Positions 28,449 to 36,253 of a stretch of 44,592 nucleotides of DNA are shown piece by piece. The stretch's first letter is position 1. Each line of letters opens with the position of its first letter. The notes beneath the pieces are model-generated. The model did not search any database. It was not told the DNA's origin and worked only from the letters and a program-made list of their open reading frames with translations. The DNA is from a virus, in IMG/VR virus record IMGVR_UViG_3300047446_000185, positions 1-44,592 of that record. One strand, 5' to 3'. The position numbers and the translations under genes are program-made.

Positions 28449-31400
28449 TCAGCCGTTCCAGCGGCTCGAACGCTTCAGCGTTTCGACCGTGCCGACCAGC
28501 CAGGTCTGCAGCTCGTGCGGCGAGCCGATGGGCCCGCTGTTGTGGAAGTGCAGGTTGACGACTCCGCCGCCGCGGGCGCCGGAGTCGGACAGGTAGGTCG
28601 GGGTGACCCGCTCCGGCTGGTAGTTCTCACCGAAGCTGTAGGTACGCCCGGACGCGCCGACCCCGAAGATCGGCTCGCGGATCGTGCCGCCGTTCTTCAT
28701 CGCCCAGTGATCGTGGGCGTTGCCGCCGGCGAAGTTGTGCTGCCGGTAGATCGCGCCGGTGTAGGTGTGCCGCTTGCCGTTGTGGATGTTCAGCGGGTTC
28801 CACGGGGTGATCAGTTCCTTGGTCCGCGACTTGTAGTGCAGGTTGATCCACTCGGCGAGCGGCCGCGACGCCGGGAAGTCGACGGCCCGGCCGATCGCGT
28901 GGTACGAACGATTCCCGGACAGGGTGCGCGCGCCGGCCCGGAAGTCGGACAGCACGGCCATGCCGGGGAAGGCGGCCCGTACGACCGCTTCCATCCACCG
29001 GTACGTCTGCCCCGAGGGCGGGCCTACTGCGGCGGCGACGTCCTTCGCCGACGGGATCCGGGTCATCGCCGCGGTGACCGGGAACGGCCATTGCACCCGT
29101 CCGCCTTCGGCGTAGCCGACCTCGCCGGTCTCGTTCATCCGGTCCAGCAGGCCCGGGTTTTCGCGCTCGAGCTTGCGGCGCGACTGTTTGCGGATGACGA
29201 ATTCGTCGGCGTGCACGATGCCCGCCGGGTCGAGCGTGTCGCCCGGTCCGGTCCAGCCGCCGCGGTCGTAGCCGGCGAACATGCGCCGGGCCGGGCCGGG
29301 CAGCTGGGTGCCGTTCTTCAGCGCCGTCTGGATCTGGGACAGCAGCGCGAGTTTCTGCCCGACAGGCTTGTCCCCGGTCATCTTGACGTTGGTGTTCACC
29401 TCGGGCGGGATGTCCCGGTACTTTCTGATCAGCTTGTCGATCTCGCCGCGGTTGAAGCCCATCTGCTTGAGGGTGTCCCGCAGGGCGTCGATCTGGCTGC
29501 GGTACTTGGTGTTCGCCTCGTCGACCTTGCCCGTGGTCTTGATCTCGGCCTCGCGCATGTCCTCGATAGCGCTGATCCGGTCGAGCACCGCTGACCGGTT
29601 CTTGCGGCCCTCGTCGGTGTTCAGCGACAGCGTGTGGGCGCCGTCCTTGAACTCCTTGTTGGTCGCGACCTCGGTTTCCTTCAGCTTGAGCGCGGCCTGA
29701 TCGGCGGACATGTACTGCTTGAACAGCGATTCCAGTTGCTGCTCGAGCGCGTCCGCCTCGGCCTTCTGCTTCTTCATCTCCTCGGTCATCTCGGCCGTGT
29801 CGCCCGCCGCGCCCTGCTCGGCGCCGCCCAGGGCGCCCACCGAGTCGGCGGCCTGCATGGACTGGGTGTTGAGTTCGCCGACCTTCTTGTAGGCGTTCGG
29901 CAGCAGCTTCGCCAGCTGGTCGGTGTCCAGGCCGGACCGGGAGAGCGCGTCGTTCCACAGCTGCGACGCCTTCTGCGCGTCGTTCGTCGTGGCCATGACG
30001 GAGGTCAGAGCCTCGTCGTAGGCGCCCATCGCGTCCGTCGCGGAGTTGAACGAGGCACCCTGCGTCGACTCGTTGAGGGCATCGATGGCGGAGCCGACAC
30101 CCGGTATCGAGCTGGTCAGGTCGTTGAAGCCCTTGACCCATCCGTGGGTGGCGGACTCCGCAAGACCCGCCTGGCGCCGGAAGTCCACCATGTTCTGACC
30201 GAAGTCAGTGGTCAGCTCACCGGCCACCTTGCCGGTGTTGGCGTAGTTCGTGAGCGCCGCTGTCAGCTTGTCGACGTTTGCCGCGTCGTTGCCCATCGCG
30301 TCGAAGACGGCGCCGGCGATCTCGAGTGCGACGAACACGGCCACGGCGGCGGCGGCCGCCTTGCGCGTCTTCTCAAGTCCGGCCGCCGCCTTCTCGCCGG
30401 CCGGGCCGGCCGCGATCAGCTGCTCGGTAACCGACGCGACAGCCGCGCGGTACTTCACCCAGCCCACGCCGGCGAGCAGCGCCGCGCCACCCACGCCGGC
30501 CAGGACGGTAAGGCTGCCGCCGACGGCGGACGGTAGCTGACCGAACTGGTCGACCAGGGCGTTGACGGCCTTGGTGATGACCCGTAGGCCGCTATTGGCG
30601 CCCGAGCCGCCCTCGATGGCCATCGTCTCGAGTGAGCCCTTGAGCCGCTCGAGGTCCCCGGCGAGGTTGTCCGTCTTGATCGCAGCAGTCTCGGCCGCGT
30701 AGCCGGCGTCGTTGGTCTTGTCGATCCAGCCCTGGATGCCCTCGGCGCCCTGCTCGTAGAGGATGTTCGCCGCGCGGGTGGCGTCCGAGCCGAAGATCTG
30801 AGCGAACGCGTTCGCGCGCAATTCCGGGGTCAGCTTGGACAACTTGTCCTTGAGCACGCCGGCGAACTGGGTGATGCCGATGAACTGACCTTGGGTGTCG
30901 TAGGCCGAGATGCCCAGCTCGTCCATCAGCTCGCGGGTCTTGCCGGACGGCGCCTGCAGGGACTGCAGCATCGTCTTGAAGCTGGTGCCGGCGTCGGAGC
31001 CGATCAGCCCGGCGTTCGCGAAAGCGGCCAGCGTGCCGGTGGTCTGCTCGATGGTCAGACCCGTCGACGCGGCGATGAGGCCGGACTGGTTGAGTGCGGC
31101 GCCCAGGTCCTGCACCGAACCCTGGGCCTTGCCGGCGCCGGCGGCGAGCAGGTCGGCGACGTGCGGGACGTCGGAGCCCTTGAGCTTGAACTGGGTCAGC
31201 GCGCTGGCCGCCGTCTCCGCCGCGGTGCCGACGTCGATCTCCCCGGCCGCCGCCAGCGACAACGCGCCCTTCAGCCCGCCGCCCAGAACGTCGGAGGTCG
31301 ACACGCCCGCCTTGGACAGTTCCTCGATGCCCTTGGCCGCCTCGGTCGCCGAGAACGCGGTGTCCTTGCCGGCCTGGATCGCGGCGCCGCGCAGCTTGTC

Positions 31401-31664
31401 CATGTCGTCGGCGGAGGCATGGGTGGCGGCCCGCACGGAGGACATCTGCTTGTCGAAATCGGCAGCCATCTTGACCGCCGCGCCGGCGGCGCCGAGCAGA
31501 CCGAGGCCGAGGCCGGCAGCCGCGTTCGTGACGTGGTCGAGCTTGCCCTCCTTGTTGGCCTTGTCCAGCTGCCCACCGAGGGTCTTCGCCTCACCGCCGG
31601 CCTGGCGCATCTTGCGCTGGTAGTCGGAGATGTCCGCCATGAGTTTCACGCCGACGGTGCGCAC
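28449..31664 (-). CDS. Tape measure protein with M15-like peptidase domain
   Basis: A 1071-residue protein that sets tail length and is threaded through the tube. The N-terminal helix bundle (DISDYQRKMRQAGGEAKTLGGQLDKANKEG) leads to the TP901-type core (KQMSSVRAATHASADDMDKLRGAAIQAGKDTAFSATEAAKGIEELSKAG). Alanine-rich hydrophobic helices are central. The C-terminus has an M15-like domain (SYHAIGRAVDFPASRPLAEW and AHDHWAM), which could open peptidoglycan at infection. The GTG at 31664 has AAGAGG just upstream; the upstream in-frame ATG at 31766 would overlap the chaperone and look non-coding. Confidence 0.93.
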   Translation of the reverse strand: MRTVGVKLMADISDYQRKMRQAGGEAKTLGGQLDKANKEGKLDHVTNAAAGLGLGLLGAAGAAVKMAADFDKQMSSVRAATHASADDMDKLRGAAIQAGKDTAFSATEAAKGIEELSKAGVSTSDVLGGGLKGALSLAAAGEIDVGTAAETAASALTQFKLKGSDVPHVADLLAAGAGKAQGSVQDLGAALNQSGLIAASTGLTIEQTTGTLAAFANAGLIGSDAGTSFKTMLQSLQAPSGKTRELMDELGISAYDTQGQFIGITQFAGVLKDKLSKLTPELRANAFAQIFGSDATRAANILYEQGAEGIQGWIDKTNDAGYAAETAAIKTDNLAGDLERLKGSLETMAIEGGSGANSGLRVITKAVNALVDQFGQLPSAVGGSLTVLAGVGGAALLAGVGWVKYRAAVASVTEQLIAAGPAGEKAAAGLEKTRKAAAAAVAVFVALEIAGAVFDAMGNDAANVDKLTAALTNYANTGKVAGELTTDFGQNMVDFRRQAGLAESATHGWVKGFNDLTSSIPGVGSAIDALNESTQGASFNSATDAMGAYDEALTSVMATTNDAQKASQLWNDALSRSGLDTDQLAKLLPNAYKKVGELNTQSMQAADSVGALGGAEQGAAGDTAEMTEEMKKQKAEADALEQQLESLFKQYMSADQAALKLKETEVATNKEFKDGAHTLSLNTDEGRKNRSAVLDRISAIEDMREAEIKTTGKVDEANTKYRSQIDALRDTLKQMGFNRGEIDKLIRKYRDIPPEVNTNVKMTGDKPVGQKLALLSQIQTALKNGTQLPGPARRMFAGYDRGGWTGPGDTLDPAGIVHADEFVIRKQSRRKLERENPGLLDRMNETGEVGYAEGGRVQWPFPVTAAMTRIPSAKDVAAAVGPPSGQTYRWMEAVVRAAFPGMAVLSDFRAGARTLSGNRSYHAIGRAVDFPASRPLAEWINLHYKSRTKELITPWNPLNIHNGKRHTYTGAIYRQHNFAGGNAHDHWAMKNGGTIREPIFGVGASGRTYSFGENYQPERVTPTYLSDSGARGGGVVNLHFHNSGPIGSPHELQTWLVGTVETLKRSSRWNG

Positions 31665-31668
31665 GCCA

Positions 31669-32085
31669 TCACCTCTTCTCGACGATCCACAGCCGGGCCG
31701 GGGCGTTGGGGTTCGGCTTGTCGCCGTCGACGTCGCGCTGGGCTTCGAGGATCGACAGGCGGGCACGGCAGACGATCCGGGACGCGACGAACGCCGGGCC
31801 GGTCTCCTCGTGGCTCAGCGAGTCCTCACTGAGGTGGCCGCAGCCGCACGGGCACAGCCACGAGCGGTACATGGCGAGGGCCAGCAACTCGGCGCGGTCC
31901 TGCTCGGTCCAGGACGGCTCCCGGGTCGTCACCGACCGCATCAGCCGGCCGGCGTCGTCGTGCTCGTATTCGGTGGTCTCGGCCGGTTCCCGGCCGTCCA
32001 GCCGCGACGGCGGGACGCCGAGGCGCTCGGCGGTCTCTATTCGCCGCTTGAATTCCGCTTCACCAGCGATGCGGCGCGCGAGAAA
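31669..32085 (-). CDS. Tail assembly chaperone, frameshift extension (T part)
   Basis: No stop occurs in this frame from the slippery CCCTTTC (32088-32082 on the minus strand) to the TGA at 31669-31671, giving a ~137-residue extension (LARRIAGEAEFKRRIETAERLGVPPSRL...LARLWIVEKR-type end) joined to residue 171 of the upstream protein. It contains LCPCGCGHLSEDSL, a cysteine cluster. Phages of this type make G and GT from one gene by -1 frameshift; GT helps load tail tube protein on the tape measure. The only in-frame ATG (31941) is well inside, so independent initiation is less likely. Confidence 0.8.
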   Translation of the reverse strand, partial: FLARRIAGEAEFKRRIETAERLGVPPSRLDGREPAETTEYEHDDAGRLMRSVTTREPSWTEQDRAELLALAMYRSWLCPCGCGHLSEDSLSHEETGPAFVASRIVCRARLSILEAQRDVDGDKPNPNAPARLWIVEKR

Positions 32086-32594
32086 GGGACGTCCACCTCG
32101 CCGCGGTTGACGAACCAGGCCGCGTCGGCGAGGTTGCCCTGCTGCCGGTCGGTGAGCTTGGCGTCCAGCTCGTCCCAGTCGACCTCTTCCGGTGGCGGGT
32201 CGATGAGGCAGGCCCGTACCAGCGCGGTCAGCATCGTCTCGTAGTTGGCCATCATGTAGCGGTCCTGCTCTACGACCGAGCCGTCCTCGTCGCGCCGCGG
32301 CGGGTGGGCGGCGACCATCGCCCGGAAGTCCGGCTTCGGGATGGCGCGGAACCGGAAGTCGTAGGTGTGTTCCCGCATCTCGGCCTCGAGGGCTTCGATG
32401 CGCTCGACGATCTCGCCGACGCCGTTGCCGGCGAGGCTGTCGGCGGGCTTCTTCTGCGCCACCTCGAGGTCGCGTTCGGCGGCTTCGTGGTCGGCGACCA
32501 GGTCGCCGCGCAGGCAGATCGGGACGCTATTCTCGGGCAGTTTCGCCTCGGCCAGCATGGCCTTGAAGTTCTTCAGGGTGCTCTTGCCGCTCAC
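32037..32594 (-). CDS. Tail assembly chaperone (G part)
   Basis: A 185-residue protein. MSGKSTLKNFKAMLAEAKLPENSVPICLRGDLVADHEAAERDLEVAQ, a coiled segment (~55-75) and EVDWDELDAKLTDRQQGNLADAAWFVNRGEVDVPF. It lies between tail tube and tape measure, the standard position. Start at GTG 32594 with AGGAG 5 nt upstream; that ribosome site is buried in a 12-bp hairpin. Its last 14 codons follow the frameshift site, where a fraction of ribosomes would shift to the extension. Confidence 0.85.
   Translation of the reverse strand: MSGKSTLKNFKAMLAEAKLPENSVPICLRGDLVADHEAAERDLEVAQKKPADSLAGNGVGEIVERIEALEAEMREHTYDFRFRAIPKPDFRAMVAAHPPRRDEDGSVVEQDRYMMANYETMLTALVRACLIDPPPEEVDWDELDAKLTDRQQGNLADAAWFVNRGEVDVPFSRAASLVKRNSSGE
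32082..32088 (-). promoter_or_regulatory. Slippery heptamer for -1 frameshift
   Basis: C CCT TTC in the zero frame fits X XXY YYZ exactly; after the slip the tRNAs re-pair on CCC and TTT. It sits 14 codons before the end of the chaperone frame, and the -1 frame is open onwards for 138 codons. Conserved frameshifting at this position is established for many dsDNA phage tail genes. Confidence 0.8.
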
Positions 32595-32599
32595 GTACT

Positions 32600-32651
32600 C
32601 TCCTGGCGGGTTGGCGCAGGGCCGGACACCCGCCAGGAGGCCCGGCCCTGC
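32600..32651 (-). promoter_or_regulatory. Interleaved hairpins covering the chaperone ribosome site
   Basis: Read 5' to 3' on the minus strand: GCAGGGCCGG (32651-32642), CTCCTGGCGGGT (32639-32628), CCGGCCCTGC (32625-32616) and ACCCGCCAGGAG (32611-32600). Arms 1+3 pair perfectly (10 bp) and arms 2+4 pair perfectly (12 bp), so the two hairpins exclude each other or form a pseudoknot. Arm 4 contains AGGAG, the chaperone ribosome site, 5 nt before its GTG. Confidence 0.75.
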
Positions 32652-32654
32652 ACG

Positions 32655-32680
32655 AAAAAAGCCCCCGAGTCCGGGAGCCG
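32655..32680 (-). terminator. Rho-independent terminator after major tail protein
   Basis: GCTCCCG-GACT-CGGGGGC (one T-G pair) is followed by six T on the minus strand. It lies about 25 nt past the tail tube stop and before the chaperone leader, so it would lower chaperone expression relative to tail tube protein. Confidence 0.85.
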
Positions 32681-32705
32681 TGGTGCGGTTGACAGTTCTT
32701 GACGG

Positions 32706-33185
32706 TTACGCGACTGCGGCGCGCATCGCGGGCGACGAGGTGATTTTGATCGGGATCTCGTACCGTTCGACCGTGTTCGGCTCCGGGTCCATCCGGGCGA
32801 TCTCGCCGCACAGCGCCGGATACACCTCGATGGCCTGGGCTGAGGCCCACGCGGTCGTCGAGGCGATCGAGCGGCGCACCACCACATAGCCGGCCGTGTC
32901 GCGGATCAGCGTCGTGAAGATGGTGTCCGTGCCGGACTGCTTCTTCAGCCGCAGCAGCGTGCCGGAGAAGCTGGTACGGCCGTTGACCGTGGTGTTGAAC
33001 GTCGAGTCCAGCGCGGAGGTGTCGACGTCGGCGGTGTCCGGCCGGAAGCCGGCCAGGCCGTCCGCGGTCTGCGTCGACTGCAGCGCGATGCCCGCGTTCA
33101 GTTCCGTGGTGGTCGGCGCGTTGATGTTCGCGATGGTCGTGACCCAGTAGACCCGGGTCTTGCCGTCGCTGGTGATGTCAGGCAC
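32706..33185 (-). CDS. Major tail (tube) protein
   Basis: A 159-residue protein. VYWVTTIANINAPTTTELNAGIALQS, then TSFSGTLLRLKKQSGTDTIFTTLIRDTAGYVVVRRS and EVYPALCGEIARMDPEPNTVERYEIPIKI, a pattern typical of actinophage tail tube proteins. It is followed by a strong terminator and then chaperones, as expected for the most abundant tail protein. GTG start at 33185. Confidence 0.88.
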   Translation of the reverse strand: MPDITSDGKTRVYWVTTIANINAPTTTELNAGIALQSTQTADGLAGFRPDTADVDTSALDSTFNTTVNGRTSFSGTLLRLKKQSGTDTIFTTLIRDTAGYVVVRRSIASTTAWASAQAIEVYPALCGEIARMDPEPNTVERYEIPIKITSSPAMRAAVA

Positions 33186-33191
33186 TGGTCA

Positions 33192-33506
33192 CTACTCCTT
33201 GATCTTGTCGGCGCTGGCCGCGAGCTTGGGGGACGGGGAACTCGTGGGCGCCGCGGCGGGTTCGTCGTAGCCGTCCGGGCCGCACGGGAACCAGCCCAGG
33301 CCCTCGTGCAGCAGGGCGGCCTCGTGGTTGAGCACGCCCTTGCCGCCGTGGTCGGCGTTTCGCACCCACTGGAACTCGAGGCCCACCGGCTCGGACGTCT
33401 CGGTCCAGCCGCGGACCTGGGTCCACTCGGCGAGCGCTTCGGCGCCCTGGACCTTCGCCTTGACGCCCTCCGGGTCGGCGATCCAGTGCAGGTTCTTGTC
33501 GGTCAT
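33192..33506 (-). CDS. Hypothetical neck/tail protein, 104 aa
   Basis: MTDKNLHWIADPEGVKAKVQGAEALAEWTQVRGWTETSEPVGLEFQWVRNADHGGKGVLNHEAALLHEGLGWFPCGPDGYDEP and a Pro/Ala tail. It lies just before the tail tube gene. In related phages a small protein here is often virion-associated; no function is known. The ATG at 33506 is preferred over the longer in-frame opening to 34010. Confidence 0.6.
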   Translation of the reverse strand: MTDKNLHWIADPEGVKAKVQGAEALAEWTQVRGWTETSEPVGLEFQWVRNADHGGKGVLNHEAALLHEGLGWFPCGPDGYDEPAAAPTSSPSPKLAASADKIKE

Positions 33507-33520
33507 CGCGTCAGTCCCTT

Positions 33521-33862
33521 TCAGGCCGCGTACAGCTCGTAGGTCACGCCGGTCAGCGCGCCGGAGAACGTGACCGTGGCGACGCCCGAGGCGTTGATGG
33601 CCGAGCGGGGGACGAGGATCATCCGCACGCCCGTGGCCGGGGCGGCGACGGGCGTGACCGTCCCGGGGTTGCTGGACGGGGTGAAGCCGGGGTCGAGGGT
33701 TGCGACGTTCGTGGCGGTGCCGGTCGTGATGACCCGCAGGAACACGCCGTTCACGCCGAAGCTGGACGCGGCGATCGTGTCGGATGCCGTAGGTGTGATC
33801 GGCGTGGGTGTGGTGCCGGTCGTGACGACCGACTGGGATGCCTGGAGCGCCACGCGGCGCAC
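33521..33862 (-). CDS. Small structural protein, 113 aa
   Basis: TGTTPTPITPTASDTIAASSFGVNGVFLRVITTGTATNVATLDPG, VRMILVPRSAINASGVATVTFSGALTGVTYELYAA: an all-beta domain I recall in small virion proteins of actinophages, similar to head or tail decoration proteins. GTG at 33862; the gap to the next gene upstream is ~55 bp. Confidence 0.65.
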   Translation of the reverse strand: MRRVALQASQSVVTTGTTPTPITPTASDTIAASSFGVNGVFLRVITTGTATNVATLDPGFTPSSNPGTVTPVAAPATGVRMILVPRSAINASGVATVTFSGALTGVTYELYAA

Positions 33863-33918
33863 CCCCTTCAGATGGATGGGCAGGGTGAAGCCGCCGGAGT
33901 GCCGGCGAAAACGTCGGG

Positions 33919-34341
33919 TCAGCCGGGGACGCTGGTGAAGCCGTAGACGTCGACCTGGTCGACGTACAGCGCGCCCGTGTCCTCGTCGCGGGCGGCGGGC
34001 TGACCCTCACGCCACCGGATCGGGAAGCACGAGCGGCCGGCCACGACCGGCGTGCGGTTCAGCACCGCCGCCCGGGTCCGTCCGGCCTCGATGCGGGCGG
34101 CCATCGCGTTGCCGCCCACGTTGTGGCAGTAGGCCCACAGCTCGACGACGTCGGAGTCGAAGTCCAGGGACACCTTGTCGGGCGCGACCAGGCCATCCGG
34201 CGTGCCGATGTAGAAATACACGAGGACGTACGGCAGGCTCTGGCCGTCCGGGACCTTGCCGTCGAGCACCACCAGGGCGGGCGCCGTGTTGTCCGCGTCG
34301 AGTAGGTCCAGGAACGCCTGAGCATGCGGCTGGGCGGTCAC
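33919..34341 (-). CDS. Tail terminator-like protein, 140 aa
   Basis: VTAQPHAQAFLDLLDADNTAPALVVLDGKVPDGQSLPYVLVYFYIG, DVVELWAYCHNVGGNAMAARIEAGRTRAAVLNR and TGALYVDQVDVYGFTSVPG have the alpha-beta pattern (DxVELWAYCHNxG, RTRAAVL) of tail terminator proteins that cap the tube. The GTG at 34341 forms GTGA with the previous stop. Confidence 0.75.
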   Translation of the reverse strand: MTAQPHAQAFLDLLDADNTAPALVVLDGKVPDGQSLPYVLVYFYIGTPDGLVAPDKVSLDFDSDVVELWAYCHNVGGNAMAARIEAGRTRAAVLNRTPVVAGRSCFPIRWREGQPAARDEDTGALYVDQVDVYGFTSVPG

Positions 34342-34739
34342 CGCTCGCCCAGCGCCTTCGCGGCGGCGTCCTGCATGGCCTTGGCCAGCTTCGGTTCCTC
34401 GGCTTCGCCGGCCGGGCCCATGTGCGGGTGCGGCGGGCTGGTCGGCGAGCCGAACTCGAACAGGTTGCCCAGCGCGCCCTGCCGCTTGTTCTTGTCCGGG
34501 CCTATCTCCGCCCACGCGCCCTTGAGCGTCTCGTGCGTGTCATAGGTGATGGCCCTCGGGTAGGCCGGGGCGTGCCGCTTCACGACCGGAGAGATGCGGC
34601 GCTGGGCGTCGGTCTTGATGTTCTGCGCGCCGCGCTTCACGATGCTGCGCGCGTCCGCCGGGGCCACACCGGCGGCGTCGGTGAGGATCTGCGCCAGGTC
34701 GAAGACCTCGCCGGCATCGACCTGGATGTCGCCGGCCAT
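34338..34739 (-). CDS. HK97 gp10-like neck protein
   Basis: A 133-residue protein. LTDAAGVAPADARSIVKRGAQNIKTDAQRRISPVVKRHAPAYPRAITYDTHETLKGAWAEIGPDKNKRQGALGNLFEFGSPTSPPHPHM matches the gp10 family: an N-terminal helix, a strand pair, and the GxLxxFxEFGTxxxPPxPxM-type motif. It joins head and tail. Confidence 0.85.
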   Translation of the reverse strand: MAGDIQVDAGEVFDLAQILTDAAGVAPADARSIVKRGAQNIKTDAQRRISPVVKRHAPAYPRAITYDTHETLKGAWAEIGPDKNKRQGALGNLFEFGSPTSPPHPHMGPAGEAEEPKLAKAMQDAAAKALGER

Positions 34740-34740
34740 C

Positions 34741-35139
34741 TCAGTCCGTCCTCTCCGTGACGCCGACGCGGCGCGCGGAGGCGTCCGTCTTGTGGAACAG
34801 GTCGCGGATGAGGAAGGTCCGGCCGACCAGATCGCCGTCCTGGGAGGCGGTGATGGTGACCTGGTCGCCGACCTCGAGGCCCGTGACCGTCATCGGCAGC
34901 TGGACGGTCAGGCGCAGCTGCAGTTGGTAGTCCTCGCCGGCGTCGTGCTGGTCGGCCTGCGCGAGGGACTGCTGCACCCGGCACTTGCCGCTGTACGGAT
35001 TCGGAACCAGGTAGGCCGGGATGACCACGCCGGAGCTCGGCACGGTCGTCTCGCCGGTCACCCGGCGGATGGTGCACGCGTCGACCATGCCCGCCTCGGC
35101 GGCGGCCTGCGCGCGGGCGATCACCAACGTGCGCGACAT
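34741..35139 (-). CDS. Head-tail connector, DUF6093-like
   Basis: A 132-residue protein. MVDACTIRRVTGETTVPSSGVVIPAYLVPNPYSGKCRVQQSLAQADQHDAGEDYQLQLRLTVQLPMTVTGLEVGDQVTITASQDGDLVGRTFLIRDLFHKTDASARRVGV matches the stopper-type fold annotated in actinophages as DUF6093. ATG at 35139; the longer in-frame opening to 35199 overlaps the neighbour. Likely seals the portal after packaging. Confidence 0.75.
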   Translation of the reverse strand: MSRTLVIARAQAAAEAGMVDACTIRRVTGETTVPSSGVVIPAYLVPNPYSGKCRVQQSLAQADQHDAGEDYQLQLRLTVQLPMTVTGLEVGDQVTITASQDGDLVGRTFLIRDLFHKTDASARRVGVTERTD

Positions 35140-35141
35140 GC

Positions 35142-35612
35142 TCAGCAGCGCTCGAAGACGAGAGTCGCGCGACAGTTCACGGCCGCCGGCGCCGTGCACC
35201 GGATGACGAAGCCGTTGCTGACCGGGCTGTCCGGCGTCGCGCCGGCGTAGTCGCGGATCACCGTGCCGCCGTTCGGGGTCACCAGGAACGAGTCGATCGG
35301 CGTGAGCACCGTCGGCTCTGACGTCGAGGCGTAGAAGCCGGTGAAGCCGTTGGTGATCGTGCGGCCGGCGATCTGGTTGACTGTCGCGGTCGTGTTGCCG
35401 GTGCCCGGGGTGGAGTTCGTCGCGAACGTTGACGCGCAGATCTCCACCAGCACCGGCACCGCCGAGGCGGTCACACCGTCGAACGCCAGCTCGTAGCCGA
35501 TCAGGTCGACGCCGAACTGGGCCGGCGCGATGACCGCCAGCACCGTTTTCGCGGTCGCTGCGGACAGGGCGACCGCGGCGCCGGTCTGGACGCTGTATCG
35601 GGCCTTGGACAT
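35142..35612 (-). CDS. Hypothetical virion protein, 156 aa
   Basis: Beta-rich Ala/Thr protein (YSVQTGAAVALSAATAKTVLAVIAPAQFGVDLIGYELAFDGVTASAVPVLVEICASTF). Placed among connector genes, and composition resembles decoration proteins. No family named. Function unknown. Confidence 0.62.
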   Translation of the reverse strand: MSKARYSVQTGAAVALSAATAKTVLAVIAPAQFGVDLIGYELAFDGVTASAVPVLVEICASTFATNSTPGTGNTTATVNQIAGRTITNGFTGFYASTSEPTVLTPIDSFLVTPNGGTVIRDYAGATPDSPVSNGFVIRCTAPAAVNCRATLVFERC

Positions 35613-35631
35613 GGGATGTCTCCTACCGCTC

Positions 35632-36231
35632 TCAGATGACCCGGACCATGCGGGCCTTGGGCCCGTACTGCTTGCTCAGCAACGCCCGCAGGCTGGGTGC
35701 AGCGTCGAGCGCCGTCGACGCCGAGGCGTACGCCACCGCGTAGTCGTCGATAGATTCGCGGATGGTGCCATCGGGGTTGGTGAACAGCCCCCGCGCCAGG
35801 CTCAGGACCGCGCCGCGCCCCAACTGCAGCAGCTGGTCGCCGGTCGCGAGGCCGTGCGTGAAGGTTGGGACCACCGTGGACGGCTCACCGCAGTAGGTCT
35901 GCCAGCCGCAGCCACGCCACAGCCGGTTCCCGACCAGCCGGTAGGTGGCCGGGCCGGACCCGGCCGCGCCGGCCGTGAGCGTGACGCCGTCCAGCGTGAC
36001 CGACGCCACCGACACGACCGGGATCTGCGGCAGGCGCAGCCACTGCTCCGTCGTGCCCGGCAGCGTCAGCACGTCCCCGGCCACGCGCACGATGCGCTGC
36101 CCGCCCGCGGCGGCCTGGACGACGCCCGTGCATACCTCTATGGCCAGCGTCGCGCTGGCCGTGTTGATCGTGAGGACGTCGCGCTGCAGCAGGGAAGCGA
36201 GGTCCGCGACGGTCGCCAGCATGTCGGCCAT
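35632..36231 (-). CDS. Head-tail adaptor (gp6-like connector)
   Basis: A 199-residue protein. MADMLATVADLASLLQRDVLTINTASATLAIEVCTGVVQAAAGGQRIVRV, LPQIPVVSVASVTLDG, then a TFTHGLATGDQLLQLGRGAVLSLARGLFTNPDGTIRESIDDYAVAYA segment: the usual actinophage adaptor that docks under the portal. It begins ~20 nt after the next structural gene. Confidence 0.8.
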   Translation of the reverse strand: MADMLATVADLASLLQRDVLTINTASATLAIEVCTGVVQAAAGGQRIVRVAGDVLTLPGTTEQWLRLPQIPVVSVASVTLDGVTLTAGAAGSGPATYRLVGNRLWRGCGWQTYCGEPSTVVPTFTHGLATGDQLLQLGRGAVLSLARGLFTNPDGTIRESIDDYAVAYASASTALDAAPSLRALLSKQYGPKARMVRVI

Positions 36232-36253
36232 GAGAACCCCGCCCCCTTGTCGA

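Noticed and set aside
31669-31941. Independent 90-codon gene after the tail chaperone
   Set aside because: The same frame is open back to the slippery heptamer, so it is better explained as the frameshift extension.
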